Notes: generated by a model from the sequence alone, not told the origin. A DNA stretch of 45,321 nucleotides from Gammaproteobacteria bacterium (GCA_028282045.1 JANQIS010000038.1:1-45321); one strand, 5' to 3'. Counted from the stretch's first letter, positions 17,077 to 27,024 are shown. Numbers and translations are program-made.

Positions 17077-17475
17077 CTACTTGGCCTTAATTTTTTCTAT
17101 CTTCAATCTAAAACGTCGCTCCCAGATATCAGCTCTGACATCCATGTATTTGCAAAATCCTCTATAAACTAACCAGCCTAAAACCATCACCAACAAATCA
17201 ATTCCCTGTGCCGCTGAAGCCGCTATAATGCCTACCAGAGAATTACCTCTAACTTGAACCCCGTTGCTTACCACATTACCCTTATTCTGATAGGTACGTG
17301 TCATCTCATGACTGACAATAGCTTTTTTGTTATCCCTGGCAGCAAGATTGGCCTCTACTTTTAGTGATTTATCTGTACTGTTGTTATCGCCGTCTTCAAG
17401 CAATCCTTTAACGGCAGATAAGGCCGCACACCCACTTAGCACGCAGCATACCAGTAATACAGCTAACACTCTCAT
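17077..17475 (-). CDS. Phage lipoprotein with a second membrane segment (possible lysis protein)
   Basis: 132 residues. A lipoprotein signal is clear: MRVLAVLLVCCVLSGC with the lipobox cysteine at residue 16. A polar periplasmic stretch follows (residues 20-75), then a hydrophobic segment (IDLLVMVLGWLVYRGF, about 92-107) and a basic C-terminal tail. Lipoproteins next to a holin often act in phage lysis as outer spanins, but a second membrane segment is not typical of those. The ATG overlaps the stop of the holin-like gene by four bases. Immunity or superinfection-exclusion roles are alternatives. Confidence 0.6.
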   Translation of the reverse strand: MRVLAVLLVCCVLSGCAALSAVKGLLEDGDNNSTDKSLKVEANLAARDNKKAIVSHEMTRTYQNKGNVVSNGVQVRGNSLVGIIAASAAQGIDLLVMVLGWLVYRGFCKYMDVRADIWERRFRLKIEKIKAK

Positions 17476-17822
17476 TGACCTGGGCTGTTTCGAGTTAAAA
17501 AATCACGTACATTCTGCCATCCGAGTTCTCTTAGTCTTCGGATAATCAAGAACATGAATACAACGAATGTGCCCAGTGTAATCGTCGAGCAGATATCAAC
17601 AAGCAGATAAACAGGAAGCCACACTGTGACATGGTTAAACTCCTGGGGAGTATGGCCAATAAACCACACAACCAGCATTGATGATAGTACGCCTATCATC
17701 TTCCAGAAGCGGTCGTTTTTGTTAAGGGACAACAGAAATGTTTTCAAAGTTGATAGTAACATGGTCAGTAATACTCCTTTTAAAATAACGATTAAATTTA
17801 AATTGTTTTGGTCATTATCCAT
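17472..17822 (-). CDS. Putative holin
   Basis: 116 residues with three hydrophobic segments at about 10-30 (LIVILKGVLLTMLLSTLKTFL), 41-55 and 68-93. The N-terminus is short and acidic and the C-terminus charged (RRLRELGWQNVRDFL). This size and topology fit a class I holin that permeabilises the inner membrane at lysis. It overlaps the downstream lipoprotein gene by four bases. No endolysin gene is adjacent or elsewhere in the window, so the lysis assignment rests on topology and position. Confidence 0.55.
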   Translation of the reverse strand: MDNDQNNLNLIVILKGVLLTMLLSTLKTFLLSLNKNDRFWKMIGVLSSMLVVWFIGHTPQEFNHVTVWLPVYLLVDICSTITLGTFVVFMFLIIRRLRELGWQNVRDFLTRNSPGQ

Positions 17823-17843
17823 AGTGCTTGCTTACCTTTTGTT

Positions 17844-18464
17844 TCATTCGATTTCTGGAAAAATAAGGGTTACATAAGGTGATGACGTGGTATTTCCACT
17901 AACACCAAGAACTCGCCAGTGCTTGTAATTTTGTGTTTTTGATGCTGGGTTGGCGATCTTAATCTCAAATTGACCACTAAAATTCGCCGAAGCGCTAGCT
18001 GGTAATGACCCAGTAATAGTGGCTCCTATGTCAACCCAATTACTTCCATCAGAAGATGCCTGCCATTTTATGCCAACAGATAACGTAGCAGTTCTATCAA
18101 TCAATATGCTAAGACTTTTCATCCATATGCTATGAATATAATTAAATCTAAAATACTTGCCTGCAATGGGGTCACTATTAAAATAGAAATTCTGTGATCT
18201 CTCGTTTGTCCTAAGCAGTTGTTGTAAGTCACCCTGCGTAACGCCAAAAGTGTTTTCAATCGATATCAGACCACTTAAATTTATAAGGCTCCAACGTTTT
18301 GAGTTAACAACTTTCTTGTAATCAATTTCTGAGACCAAAGGATCTCTAAAACCAGAAATTTCACCATCAACATACTGCTTGTTGGCAACATCAGTAGGTT
18401 CTACAGGCACTTCTACTTTAATCTCTCCAGGTTTAAACTTTATGGTGGTTATATCTTTAGACAT
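17844..18464 (-). CDS. Phage tail fibre-type protein
   Basis: 206 residues from the ATG at 18464; the GTG one codon earlier sits too close to the upstream stop. AGGGGG lies eight bases upstream. PTDVANKQYVDGEI (about residues 23-36) is the P-x-DxANKxYVD signature common in tail fibre proteins. The C-terminal half is beta-rich with WQASSDGSNWVDIG and TQNYKHWRVLGVSG, a jelly-roll pattern like discoidin or carbohydrate-binding domains. It follows the large fibre gene and probably contributes to receptor binding. Confidence 0.65.
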   Translation of the reverse strand: MSKDITTIKFKPGEIKVEVPVEPTDVANKQYVDGEISGFRDPLVSEIDYKKVVNSKRWSLINLSGLISIENTFGVTQGDLQQLLRTNERSQNFYFNSDPIAGKYFRFNYIHSIWMKSLSILIDRTATLSVGIKWQASSDGSNWVDIGATITGSLPASASANFSGQFEIKIANPASKTQNYKHWRVLGVSGNTTSSPYVTLIFPEIE

Positions 18465-18466
18465 CA

Positions 18467-18781
18467 CTAATACCCCCTATACACGTAGAAAGTCACATTA
18501 TCTGTGGTGGTAAAGCTATTACCGGCCTTATCTTTACCTGATGACTTGATTCCTTTACCTAAAATAGGAAACATCTGTCCAGGAGAAGTAAACACAACTG
18601 GGGTGATCTCACCATCTTGATTTTTACTAGCATCAACACAAGCGGTTACAGGAGTGGTGATTTTGCTGCTGTCATATACGGCCACAACCCATGAGAATTC
18701 ACCTTGGGTCTTATCAAGTGATGCTTGCCATCCGTATGAGGGTACAAGGGGCTCTTTGTTTTGTGTGAAATTCTGGCTCAT
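18467..18781 (-). CDS. Small phage tail-region protein, 104 aa
   Basis: 104 residues, beta-rich, without signal or membrane segment. Visible features are YGWQASLDKTQGEFSWVVAVYD near the start and FTTTDNVTFYVYRGY at the end. I recognise no family. It lies between the large fibre gene and a smaller fibre-type gene, and its stop abuts the latter's start, so a fibre accessory or chaperone role is plausible. Confidence 0.5.
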   Translation of the reverse strand: MSQNFTQNKEPLVPSYGWQASLDKTQGEFSWVVAVYDSSKITTPVTACVDASKNQDGEITPVVFTSPGQMFPILGKGIKSSGKDKAGNSFTTTDNVTFYVYRGY

Positions 18782-18792
18782 TATTTACACTC

Positions 18793-21120
18793 CTACATGA
18801 ATACAACTGGGACATTCTTATCTTTTTCTGCTGTTGTTGGCGCTAAACCAACATCGGTATAAGAAGGCACATTAAAATAGTCACTTGCTATAGCCGTTTT
18901 GATAGCTTCTGCTATTTGTTTGAAAGAAAAATTTGACTGTATTTCTACCATTACAGGCTCATCTGTATCGGCTACAGATGGTGCCTTCCCAACCCCATCA
19001 ACCTTAAACCAGGCAAACTTTCTTGAATCTTTGGTAGCAAACTTAAAGTACTCAGATTCAGTTGGTACTCGATTGATTGTGAAGACCATTTTAAATGGGT
19101 TGTTAACAGTGCTCTTGAACTTATCAACCATTCTCTCAATGGTGTCAGTTGAATCTAAATCAACCTCGATAAGATTTTTAACTGTTTTTTTGTTATTAAG
19201 CTCGCTTGGCCAATGGCCTACTCCGTCAACCTTAAAAACAATAGCAATCTCATCAGGGGCTTCAAATGCTCTTCCTGCACCACCATGAATAGAGCCTAAA
19301 GTGAAATGACGACTTTTACTAAACCCTAAGCAACCACCAGCGTAATTACATCTTTCAGATTGGTATGGTACTTGCCCATTATAACTTCTATAGTCCGTTG
19401 CCTGACTTGATTCAAATGATATTTTTGCATTCCAAGGGGTTTTAGCGGTACCGTGAGCAAAGCTGATTACTTTGAGATGATCCAACCCTAATGAGTGATC
19501 ATATACAACTACTCCACCATTGTTTCTATAGCGTGCTGTATAGGTCTTTGAAAAAGTATTAACCAATGGGCCGGAAGAGCCATATTGATAGCTGTTGTGG
19601 CCTGCTGCTACACCGGGTGATTCTGAGCTGTCAAATCGGTTGTCGGTCACATAATTGGACATAGCCGTTATAGTAGCTTCACTGCTCGAGTCTTTGCTAA
19701 CCACAATCCCATACTTGTTAGCAATACTACCGCTTTTGTCTATTACCCACTGAGTATTACCGCCATCATAGCCATCATAAGGGTCTTTAGTGTGTTTGGG
19801 GTCACCTTCAAAATTAGCAGTAAAGGTGAGAAGGTTATCTTTCGTCTCAACGATCAACCCACCACCAGAACCCCATTTATTGCCGAGGACGTCGTAGAGG
19901 TTTTTATATGGTATCCCGTACTGATTAGCACCATTAACAGGAAAGCTTTGAGCTGCTTTGGTTAAAACAATCATGTTTTGTTGCACAGCATCCTTATCCA
20001 CTTTGGCATATTCACCGGTTCTGCGTTGTACCATGGTTCTTCCATTGAAGAATATGTAGCCGCCAAAGTTATCAGCAACACTATAACCCTGATAATCCAT
20101 TGAATTACCAAAGCATCGAGCGTTAAGTAGTGACTCTGGTAAAACGTTGAAATTAGGATCACTAACAGAGCCAAGACGCCCTAAAACTGACGTAATACCT
20201 ATTTTGTAAGCTGAACCTGTTGGAAATGAAAAGTAAACTTCAAGACTAGATGGCTCATGCACGGTCTTGCCTTCTAATGAAGGCACTGTAATGGTCTTGG
20301 TGAATTTCGATAAAGTAGAGGTGACCGTGACTGTATCGATTAAAATATCATCGGATGCCGAAGCACCAGAAGATGATGGGCCATAATTTCTTATCATGCG
20401 CAACTCTAGTTGAGCGCCATTACCATTTCTGTCTTGAGCATAAAAGCTGAAGGTAATATCTTTACCAGCTAACACTTCAACCGGACCCATTTCTTGCTTT
20501 AACCTTGAGAATGACTCTTTAGTGGATGGGGCTATGCCATCTATAATGCAAATGTACTTAGGCAGGTCATTGGCTTTATCGTTTAGGATTTCCTCAAATG
20601 TGATAACTCTATCTGTCACCCTAAGATCAGCATCAGTCTCATAAGTCCATCCAGGACAAACTCCAGTGGTGGCAAATTTAACTGCGCCCACCTTGTTTGA
20701 GTCAGAATAGAATTCAAATGGGTAATTAAACTGTCCATTAACAATGTAGTCATCGGCAATATTAACCGTAGTCGAGCCTTGTTTTGCAGTCTCTGGCCAG
20801 TTGTTGATTCTTAAAACTTTGACATTGTTTGAATTTTTAACTACCAGGTCATAAAGCTCTAAGGTTGTTTCATCGGCCTCATTGACAGGATAGGCAAATA
20901 TCGAAAAAGGAAGCGCACCAGCAGAATTTAAATGCAATGGATTAGGCGCTGCAACATATGGATTATCGGGGTCATTGGAGCGCTGATATGCGCTTTTAAG
21001 GATAGACGTGCCAGCTTTGTAGAAAAAGACACTCCCAACAACCGGCATTCTCGTCGATGGGTCAATAATGTTTTGCTGTATCGGTGGTGATAATATGAGT
21101 TTTGAATTATTGATGGACAT
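18793..21120 (-). CDS. Phage tail fibre or tailspike protein
   Basis: 775 residues, the largest protein of the tail module. The N-terminus (ILSPPIQQNIIDPSTRMPVVG, then AGALPFSIFAYPVNEADETTLELYDLVV) matches the head-binding module shared by podovirus fibres. The middle has a jelly-roll-like part (SFYAQDRNGNGAQLELRM) and repeated beta-helix-like or lectin-like stretches. GGAGG lies just before the ATG. The start overlaps the end of the ejection-protein gene by 14 bases. Position matches P22 gp9, but the sequence is different. The C-terminus ends at VPVVFM with no recognisable enzymatic site. Confidence 0.75.
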   Translation of the reverse strand: MSINNSKLILSPPIQQNIIDPSTRMPVVGSVFFYKAGTSILKSAYQRSNDPDNPYVAAPNPLHLNSAGALPFSIFAYPVNEADETTLELYDLVVKNSNNVKVLRINNWPETAKQGSTTVNIADDYIVNGQFNYPFEFYSDSNKVGAVKFATTGVCPGWTYETDADLRVTDRVITFEEILNDKANDLPKYICIIDGIAPSTKESFSRLKQEMGPVEVLAGKDITFSFYAQDRNGNGAQLELRMIRNYGPSSSGASASDDILIDTVTVTSTLSKFTKTITVPSLEGKTVHEPSSLEVYFSFPTGSAYKIGITSVLGRLGSVSDPNFNVLPESLLNARCFGNSMDYQGYSVADNFGGYIFFNGRTMVQRRTGEYAKVDKDAVQQNMIVLTKAAQSFPVNGANQYGIPYKNLYDVLGNKWGSGGGLIVETKDNLLTFTANFEGDPKHTKDPYDGYDGGNTQWVIDKSGSIANKYGIVVSKDSSSEATITAMSNYVTDNRFDSSESPGVAAGHNSYQYGSSGPLVNTFSKTYTARYRNNGGVVVYDHSLGLDHLKVISFAHGTAKTPWNAKISFESSQATDYRSYNGQVPYQSERCNYAGGCLGFSKSRHFTLGSIHGGAGRAFEAPDEIAIVFKVDGVGHWPSELNNKKTVKNLIEVDLDSTDTIERMVDKFKSTVNNPFKMVFTINRVPTESEYFKFATKDSRKFAWFKVDGVGKAPSVADTDEPVMVEIQSNFSFKQIAEAIKTAIASDYFNVPSYTDVGLAPTTAEKDKNVPVVFM

Positions 21121-23155
21121 TATGACCTCCTACAGCATTGATGGTGGCAACAGGTCTTCCAGAACCAAGGTATTGAGCTATTAGTCTGCGTAATGAATCT
21201 TCTGGGGTGACAGAGTCAACTGATCCATGGAGGAGTGCTTCTTTTAATGCTGGGGATCGCATGAGGTGCGCTAAACCAGACATGCCACCAACGGTGGCAA
21301 TACTGGCAGGTATAGCAACGGCAGGTCTATGTATAGCTCCTACCATAGCTGCTCCAGCCTCTGGTAAGTGCTGGGCTAGTGATTTTAAAGCAAAACCGGT
21401 TAAGGGTGGGTTGGCTCTGAGTCTACTGTTTCGTGTGATTTCTTCCATTTCCCCCAGGTCTTGAAACTTTTTGCGCACAGAAGACGTGAGTACTGCATCT
21501 TTTGTATCTTCTGGCAGCTTTGAATAACCATGCCATAATTTTATTGCTTTGGTTTCTTTCTCACCCAATGGATTTTCAAAGGTTGCATTTTTGAGTCGAT
21601 CAGCCAATACAAGGTTTTTTGCGCTCTCTGGCAGATCATTTAAAACCTTTCTAATTTCAGGCGTTTCATTATTGGCAAGGCGTACTGATAAAGATTGAGG
21701 ATTGTCTACTTTTCCCTTGGCTGCATCAAAAACTAATTTATCACTGCGATATGGAGAGACTTCTTTAGCGAAATAAGCATTTGCTTTGTTGTAGAGCTCT
21801 TTGGTTTGAGGGCTCATTGCAGCGCCCATATCCTGGTTCAGCGCATCGTGCATTTGCTTTAGTACAAACCCTTCTTCTTGTTTGTCTGGATTCATGTAGG
21901 CAGCACTGGCTTTCTTGCCTAAATAAGATTTAACGCCATGGGCTGTTTTAAGATCAGCAGTCCCATTTAACACATCTTCAATTTGTGGTTTATTCAGTAA
22001 CTTTGGATCGGCCATCAACCAATCGATGGGAGTATTGATGAAATTCTTAGGCGTGCCTAATTTGAAATTGTTCTTATCGCCATGTTCTATAGCAGCATTA
22101 TATAGCTGAGAGGTCTGTGCTGTTCTTTGCTTGTAATTGTCTTTAAGGGATTTGGCAAGTCCCTTTTTAATATCACCAACGTTGTAATTACCCAACAACT
22201 GATCATGCAATTGAGAGCCGGCTTTCTCGAAATCTTGAGCCGTAGCATGTGAAGCTTTGTAGCTACCTGATTTTGGAAACCCTGACAACCAATTATAAAA
22301 GCGTGAAGATTGGGTAGATCCTAGCAAATCCCCAATGGGGATATTTTTGTATGCGCTATTTTTGTCAAGTAACTGGGATACCTGCTCAGGCGTTCTTTCA
22401 ATATCTGAGTTGTTGGCTAATTTCCTTGCGTAGCTTGATGCAAATGCGGCAGGCGTTCTGGTTAGAGCTCCAAGAAGTGCGCCAAGCAGACCACCGCTAC
22501 CCAAATCAGAGGAAATAGAGCGATTATTGTCCAAAGCATTGTAGAGTGCTCCATAAGTTGCGCCGGTTGCGGCAGGATTAACAAGATGTTCTGCAAAATT
22601 AACAGCTCTACCGGCATAAGGCAAGCTTTTTAAGGCTTGATAAGCGCTTTGGAGCTTGGGTGTGAATTGAGCGCCTTTACCCAATACAGATGCCAGTTTT
22701 GCCTCAGGGAGCGCAAAGGTAGGCGCCCCCTCTCCCATAGCGTAATACATTGGATGCTTTGGATGAGGATTAACTTGTGTGTTTACAGTATGCAGGGGGA
22801 TTGTGTTTGGAAATAATGCATGAAGACCGCGATCAGCTAAATTATATAATCCTTCACCCGTTCCTATTACAAACTGCTCTCCACCTTGAGCAGCATTTTT
22901 AATACGACCCGTTACATCACTGCCGGTCAGCATATCTGATAATTTAGCAACAGATGTAACGGGATTTTGCAGTGCTATAGCATCACCAACCGATGGCATT
23001 TTATTTTCCCATTGGGAAAGCATGCTTTGATTGTTTTGCATTCCTTGATACTGAGCTTTTAGTTCCTGCAGACCAGCAGTGCTGACTTTGGATAAATCGC
23101 CACTTTTTAATGCCTGCAAGTCTGGCGTGGATAATTTACTGTAATCAATGGTCAT
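21107..23155 (-). CDS. P22 gp16-like DNA ejection protein
   Basis: 682 residues. Near the N-terminus are short repeats (LSTPDLQALKSGDLSKVST, AGLQELKAQYQGM) also seen in internal virion proteins. Glycine-rich and alanine-rich helical regions follow (GSGGLLGALLGAL, LPEAGAAMVGAIHRPAVAIPASIATVGG), which could insert into membrane. It occupies the gp16 position, after the gp7-like and gp20-like genes and before the fibre. Such proteins leave the capsid with the DNA and cross the cell envelope. Its ATG shares an A with the upstream TAA. The assignment rests on synteny and composition, not on a motif. Confidence 0.6.
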   Translation of the reverse strand: MTIDYSKLSTPDLQALKSGDLSKVSTAGLQELKAQYQGMQNNQSMLSQWENKMPSVGDAIALQNPVTSVAKLSDMLTGSDVTGRIKNAAQGGEQFVIGTGEGLYNLADRGLHALFPNTIPLHTVNTQVNPHPKHPMYYAMGEGAPTFALPEAKLASVLGKGAQFTPKLQSAYQALKSLPYAGRAVNFAEHLVNPAATGATYGALYNALDNNRSISSDLGSGGLLGALLGALTRTPAAFASSYARKLANNSDIERTPEQVSQLLDKNSAYKNIPIGDLLGSTQSSRFYNWLSGFPKSGSYKASHATAQDFEKAGSQLHDQLLGNYNVGDIKKGLAKSLKDNYKQRTAQTSQLYNAAIEHGDKNNFKLGTPKNFINTPIDWLMADPKLLNKPQIEDVLNGTADLKTAHGVKSYLGKKASAAYMNPDKQEEGFVLKQMHDALNQDMGAAMSPQTKELYNKANAYFAKEVSPYRSDKLVFDAAKGKVDNPQSLSVRLANNETPEIRKVLNDLPESAKNLVLADRLKNATFENPLGEKETKAIKLWHGYSKLPEDTKDAVLTSSVRKKFQDLGEMEEITRNSRLRANPPLTGFALKSLAQHLPEAGAAMVGAIHRPAVAIPASIATVGGMSGLAHLMRSPALKEALLHGSVDSVTPEDSLRRLIAQYLGSGRPVATINAVGGHNVHQ

Positions 23156-24312
23156 TATCTGACACCTCTTTTTGCTAATTCAGCGTCAATAGCGTTTTCA
23201 TCAATACCATATGGCAAGGAAGAATTATTTTGACTTACAGGGGCATTACCACCAGGGCTAGATTGTCCATGACCAGACAATAAGCCGGCCTGTATTGTGT
23301 CTATAAGCTGTTTACGTTTGGCAGCATCTTTGGCAATTTCAGAAGGATTATCATTGTTTAGTGGGATGCCATATTTCATAATTTGGTTGTATTTTTTCTG
23401 GCGAATCAGCGCTTCGGCAATAGTTGTGGCAATACGTCTTGTGTAGATATGTGGGTTGTCGTCCCATCTTGGGGCGATTGACACAAGCATGCTTTTATAA
23501 AGCTCATTTGTTTTATTCAAGCCATTGATGGCAAGAAGATTATCTGCAACATGAGGAAGGCCTGTAGTAGTTGCAGCCCTGTATTTGTCATATTCAGGTG
23601 ATTCCATCCCAACCAGGCTAGCCAGATAATTGGGAATTTTAGTGTTCGCCAACCCAACATACGGGACAATATCTTGAGTTGATCTATATAATGAAGATAA
23701 TGCAGGCGATTCGTTAATGGCGTTTTGCTGCATTTTACCCGCATTTTGGGCTGTAGGTGTTGATACAAAACCGCCTGTTTGAGGATCGTATACCGTAGAA
23801 CCCCCAGTGCTAAATCTACTATGTGGACTTGCTGGAGTTCGTTGCAGCCCGTCTTGGGATGCAATAGGTTGACCTGACGCATCATATTGTTGTGCCGTGA
23901 CACCAGTCGGTATAGCGCCACCTGTGGTAATAGAAAACCCACCTCCTGGTAAAGAATTAATGGCCATACCGCTTTTATTGGGCATCAGGCTTTGTCCATT
24001 ATCCTTCAAAGGCACTACCTCGCCAGTTAATCTGTTTACACGCATATATCCAGTCTGCGTTGGAACAACTTGATAATCATTTGATTGAGGTTGAGGATTT
24101 AAGAGTGTCTGTATATGACTTCTCATCAAGTCATTTCTAACTTGAGCATTAGCATGCTGATCGTTATACATTCGTGGCCCATACAACAACTTCATCAAAG
24201 CATTACCTGCATTAGCACCACCTTGGATGCTCTTTGAGAGGATGTTGAACGGATTGTTCATCTGTCCTACTTTTGCGCCTAATAATGCTTGTAATCCTGG
24301 ATTAAATGCCAT
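23155..24312 (-). CDS. P22 gp20-like DNA ejection protein
   Basis: 385 residues from ATG 24312, with GAGGTG seven bases upstream; the in-frame TTG at 24318 is less likely. The N-terminus is Gly- and Asn-rich (FNPGLQALLGAKVGQM, ILSKSIQGGANAGNAL). A QTGYMRVNRLTGEVVPL segment and a helical region (KTNELYKSMLVSIAP) follow. It holds the gp20 position in a P22-like set of internal proteins and is coupled to the next gene by a TAATG overlap. There is no enzymatic motif. Confidence 0.55.
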   Translation of the reverse strand: MAFNPGLQALLGAKVGQMNNPFNILSKSIQGGANAGNALMKLLYGPRMYNDQHANAQVRNDLMRSHIQTLLNPQPQSNDYQVVPTQTGYMRVNRLTGEVVPLKDNGQSLMPNKSGMAINSLPGGGFSITTGGAIPTGVTAQQYDASGQPIASQDGLQRTPASPHSRFSTGGSTVYDPQTGGFVSTPTAQNAGKMQQNAINESPALSSLYRSTQDIVPYVGLANTKIPNYLASLVGMESPEYDKYRAATTTGLPHVADNLLAINGLNKTNELYKSMLVSIAPRWDDNPHIYTRRIATTIAEALIRQKKYNQIMKYGIPLNNDNPSEIAKDAAKRKQLIDTIQAGLLSGHGQSSPGGNAPVSQNNSSLPYGIDENAIDAELAKRGVR

Positions 24313-24323
24313 AATCAATCACC

Positions 24324-24977
24324 TCACATAAACCAGTTGGACATGTATGACAATGCTTCGGGATTCACGCCTCTAGATGCCCCAGAAGCACCACCAAACA
24401 AGTCACCAATGCCAGGTATTCCAGCAATATCACCAGCTAGACCAGCCAGACCGCCTAATGCGTTAAATGCACCACCCAATCCATGGTTTTGATTACCCCA
24501 TGACCTTGACGCCACTTGGTTATTGGCAAGTGCCTGCAAGTACTGCCATAACTGTTGTGTCGCTGTTAATCCTTGCCCTGCAAGCTGACCGGCTGCTTGC
24601 GTTCCATATTCATAAGGCTGCACGGCATTTTGATAAAACTGGTTCTGATCTCGACTGACAATGTTTTGCACATCCCCAGCAAGACGCTGCTGTTCTTGAG
24701 GTGTACCAAGATAGCCACCTGCTGCTGCAGCACGGTTAGCTGCATCAGTTGCTTGTTGTACTTGATGTTGAGCATAAGGTGATTCCTGGTATTGGCTCAT
24801 AATGGAATTTTCAAAGCCAACAGGGCCAAGACCTAAGAATTTAGCAATGGCATTTTTAAACTGATCTGAACCCCATTTGCCATTATTGACAAACGGCATG
24901 ATATTGGACTCAAATCGCTTTAATATGCGTCCTGATTCATCAAATGGGTTAGAACCACCACCGCCAAATAAGCTCAT
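24324..24977 (-). CDS. P22 gp7-like DNA transfer protein
   Basis: 217 residues. It begins MSLFGGGGSNPFDE and has an alanine- and glutamine-rich helical centre (QVQQATDAANRAAAAGGYLG) and a glycine-rich tail (GLGGAFNALGGLAGLAGDIAG). This matches the composition of P22 gp7 and similar ejection proteins. The start overlaps the preceding gene by four bases (ATGA). In P22, gp7 is cleaved during assembly; no cleavage site can be picked out here. Confidence 0.6.
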   Translation of the reverse strand: MSLFGGGGSNPFDESGRILKRFESNIMPFVNNGKWGSDQFKNAIAKFLGLGPVGFENSIMSQYQESPYAQHQVQQATDAANRAAAAGGYLGTPQEQQRLAGDVQNIVSRDQNQFYQNAVQPYEYGTQAAGQLAGQGLTATQQLWQYLQALANNQVASRSWGNQNHGLGGAFNALGGLAGLAGDIAGIPGIGDLFGGASGASRGVNPEALSYMSNWFM

Positions 24978-25378
24978 GAGCCTAACTCCTCTACAAACTG
25001 ATCTAAAAAGTTTTTAGCATCAGTGGTTAATAGTCCTGTCGATACATCTATCCACGGCTTAGTGTGATCGTATTTTTTGGTTAATTTGGTCTGAAACGCC
25101 AGATAATTACCCTTTAAATCATTGCAACGATAAAGGTTGTTCTCTTTATCGTGAACGATTTTTGGCTGGTAGTATTTATCATTCCTCGCATCGCCAATGG
25201 TCTTTTGAGTAAGCGCTTTAATGGTTTTTGCATCAACGCTAGGCTGAACATAGCCATCATCAGGCAAATGCTCACGCAACTGAATGAGAAGCTGCGATAA
25301 CATCAAGGCAAATTCATTGGTTAATCGGCCTTTCTCATCAATGACATGGGTGTTAACAGTAAAATCAGGTATCTGCAT
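24974..25378 (-). CDS. Phage virion-associated protein, 134 aa
   Basis: 134 residues. The N-terminus (MQIPDFTVNTHVIDEKGRLT, then NEFALMLSQLLIQLRE) is a pattern common in tail-tip proteins of podoviruses: a short beta segment and then a coiled helix. The rest is mixed. It lies between the gp10-like and gp7-like genes, where P22 has gp26 and gp14, but it lacks the long coiled coil of the gp26 needle. A minor tail role is likely. Confidence 0.5.
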   Translation of the reverse strand: MQIPDFTVNTHVIDEKGRLTNEFALMLSQLLIQLREHLPDDGYVQPSVDAKTIKALTQKTIGDARNDKYYQPKIVHDKENNLYRCNDLKGNYLAFQTKLTKKYDHTKPWIDVSTGLLTTDAKNFLDQFVEELGS

Positions 25379-25380
25379 TA

Positions 25381-27024
25381 TTAACTCCCCACCGAAGCTT
25401 TTGCTTCAATAATGGCAATGGGTTGCTTTGAAAATATTTCAAACTTAAATGTCCAGGTACGAGATGCTCCAAGTCCATTGGTTAGCACATAAAATGGGTC
25501 CTTGTAGTTTGCTCTCTCATATAAATCGACATCTCTAACATCTAAGAATGTCACACCGAAATCATGACTAATTGATAGACGAAGCTTGCCTAATGGGTCG
25601 GTTGTGACAATTCTGAAGTTAGATAAATCAGTTGGAGTCCCAGGAAAATCGATATTACATAAAATGATATTTTGGCTATCTAATTTAACTCCGCTTACTG
25701 TCATTTCTTTGGGAATCTTCCAATATTCACAACGTTTAGCATCAGTCAGATCATCAAATGATCTGAAAAACCCTTTGTCGGCTAATTGCCCAAATTCTTC
25801 AATGAGCTTATCATCAAGGCGCTCTACAAATGGCGCACCATTGACACCGTGTTCCATTTTAAGGCGAATTTGAGACACCGTTACAGGGTTATCAAAGTAT
25901 TGTGTTTTAGTCACTCGAATACGTTGAATTTGTTTGCCATTATTAGAGGGAATCTTGTTTGATAGCTGGTAAATACCGGGTTGATTTCTAATAAGGCAGT
26001 AAATCTTATCTTTGTTAGCGGCGATATATTGAATATCACTGGCCTTCTCGAAATTACTGACCTTGATAAACGACTTGGTTGTAAAGTCATAGGCAATAGA
26101 AACATCATCAGCATAGAAATTAAGCTGATAGAATATGTGGCCGTCTTGTTGAAATAAAAACCCTTCGCACAGATTAGGAAATTCTAAATCATCAATGAGT
26201 GCATCAATATTATCGTTTGATATTGGCTTTGGCATGGCTCCATCAGAGACCATAATCACTGCAGAGGCTTGTTTGTTAGAGGCAAGCCACACGCACAGCC
26301 CAAATCCTTGAGCAATGGAATTGACTGACAAACAGCCATAAGTGATAAAGACCGACTTGATCTCTTGCCAAGGGGAAGGAAGAGTGCCGGCATCATAAAA
26401 TACGGTGGTCTCATCGGTGCCAAAGACTAAAACTTGCTTACCGGCATGACCCACTGCAACGCACTTGCTATCAATGCGCTCAGTTGAGTCAGTATCCCAT
26501 ACTTTTCCATTATTAATTGCTGAGAAATGCCATTTACTACTTTGTGTATCACAAATAATGAAGGATGCGTCTTTGTAAATCACATTTGAGGCAATAACCT
26601 CTTGTGGTAATGCGACCTTTTGGAAGGTATCACCATCTTTATGCTCAACTAGATAGGCTTCACCGCCGGCTGTGAACATTACTTGTTTTGCATCAACACT
26701 CTCAGCGATATGTACGGCGCCATCAGAAGTGCTTAGTGGTAACTTGGTGTTGATAATTTCAGGCACTTTCTCAGGAGATCTGATGAGATAGACATAAATT
26801 CCAAACACACCAATCAGTGCATCATATACACTCGAATAGAATAGAGCTCTAGGATTAGCATCACCAATGGTTGAGTTAACGATCTTGTATCCAGGATAGG
26901 GAAACAAGCACACGCCGACTGATTGCTGCGATAAATACATATTATGCAATTGCTCATTGGATACTTGAGGGTATCTGGATGGATTGTGAGGTCCTGCTAT
27001 ATCGATGGGCAGCCACTGACTCAT
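25381..27024 (-). CDS. P22 gp10-like packaged DNA stabilization (tail hub) protein
   Basis: 547 residues from the ATG at 27024, which has GGAGG nine bases upstream and an ATGA overlap with the gp4-like gene. A more upstream in-frame ATG would overlap the ribosome-binding site. The N-terminus (SQWLPIDIAGPHNPSRYPQV, then LFPYPGYKIV) has the gp10-type PxNM and GY arrangement. Repeated beta-propeller-like units follow. gp10 forms the hexameric hub that closes the portal after packaging. Length is close to gp10, and the gene order agrees. Confidence 0.7.
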   Translation of the reverse strand: MSQWLPIDIAGPHNPSRYPQVSNEQLHNMYLSQQSVGVCLFPYPGYKIVNSTIGDANPRALFYSSVYDALIGVFGIYVYLIRSPEKVPEIINTKLPLSTSDGAVHIAESVDAKQVMFTAGGEAYLVEHKDGDTFQKVALPQEVIASNVIYKDASFIICDTQSSKWHFSAINNGKVWDTDSTERIDSKCVAVGHAGKQVLVFGTDETTVFYDAGTLPSPWQEIKSVFITYGCLSVNSIAQGFGLCVWLASNKQASAVIMVSDGAMPKPISNDNIDALIDDLEFPNLCEGFLFQQDGHIFYQLNFYADDVSIAYDFTTKSFIKVSNFEKASDIQYIAANKDKIYCLIRNQPGIYQLSNKIPSNNGKQIQRIRVTKTQYFDNPVTVSQIRLKMEHGVNGAPFVERLDDKLIEEFGQLADKGFFRSFDDLTDAKRCEYWKIPKEMTVSGVKLDSQNIILCNIDFPGTPTDLSNFRIVTTDPLGKLRLSISHDFGVTFLDVRDVDLYERANYKDPFYVLTNGLGASRTWTFKFEIFSKQPIAIIEAKASVGS

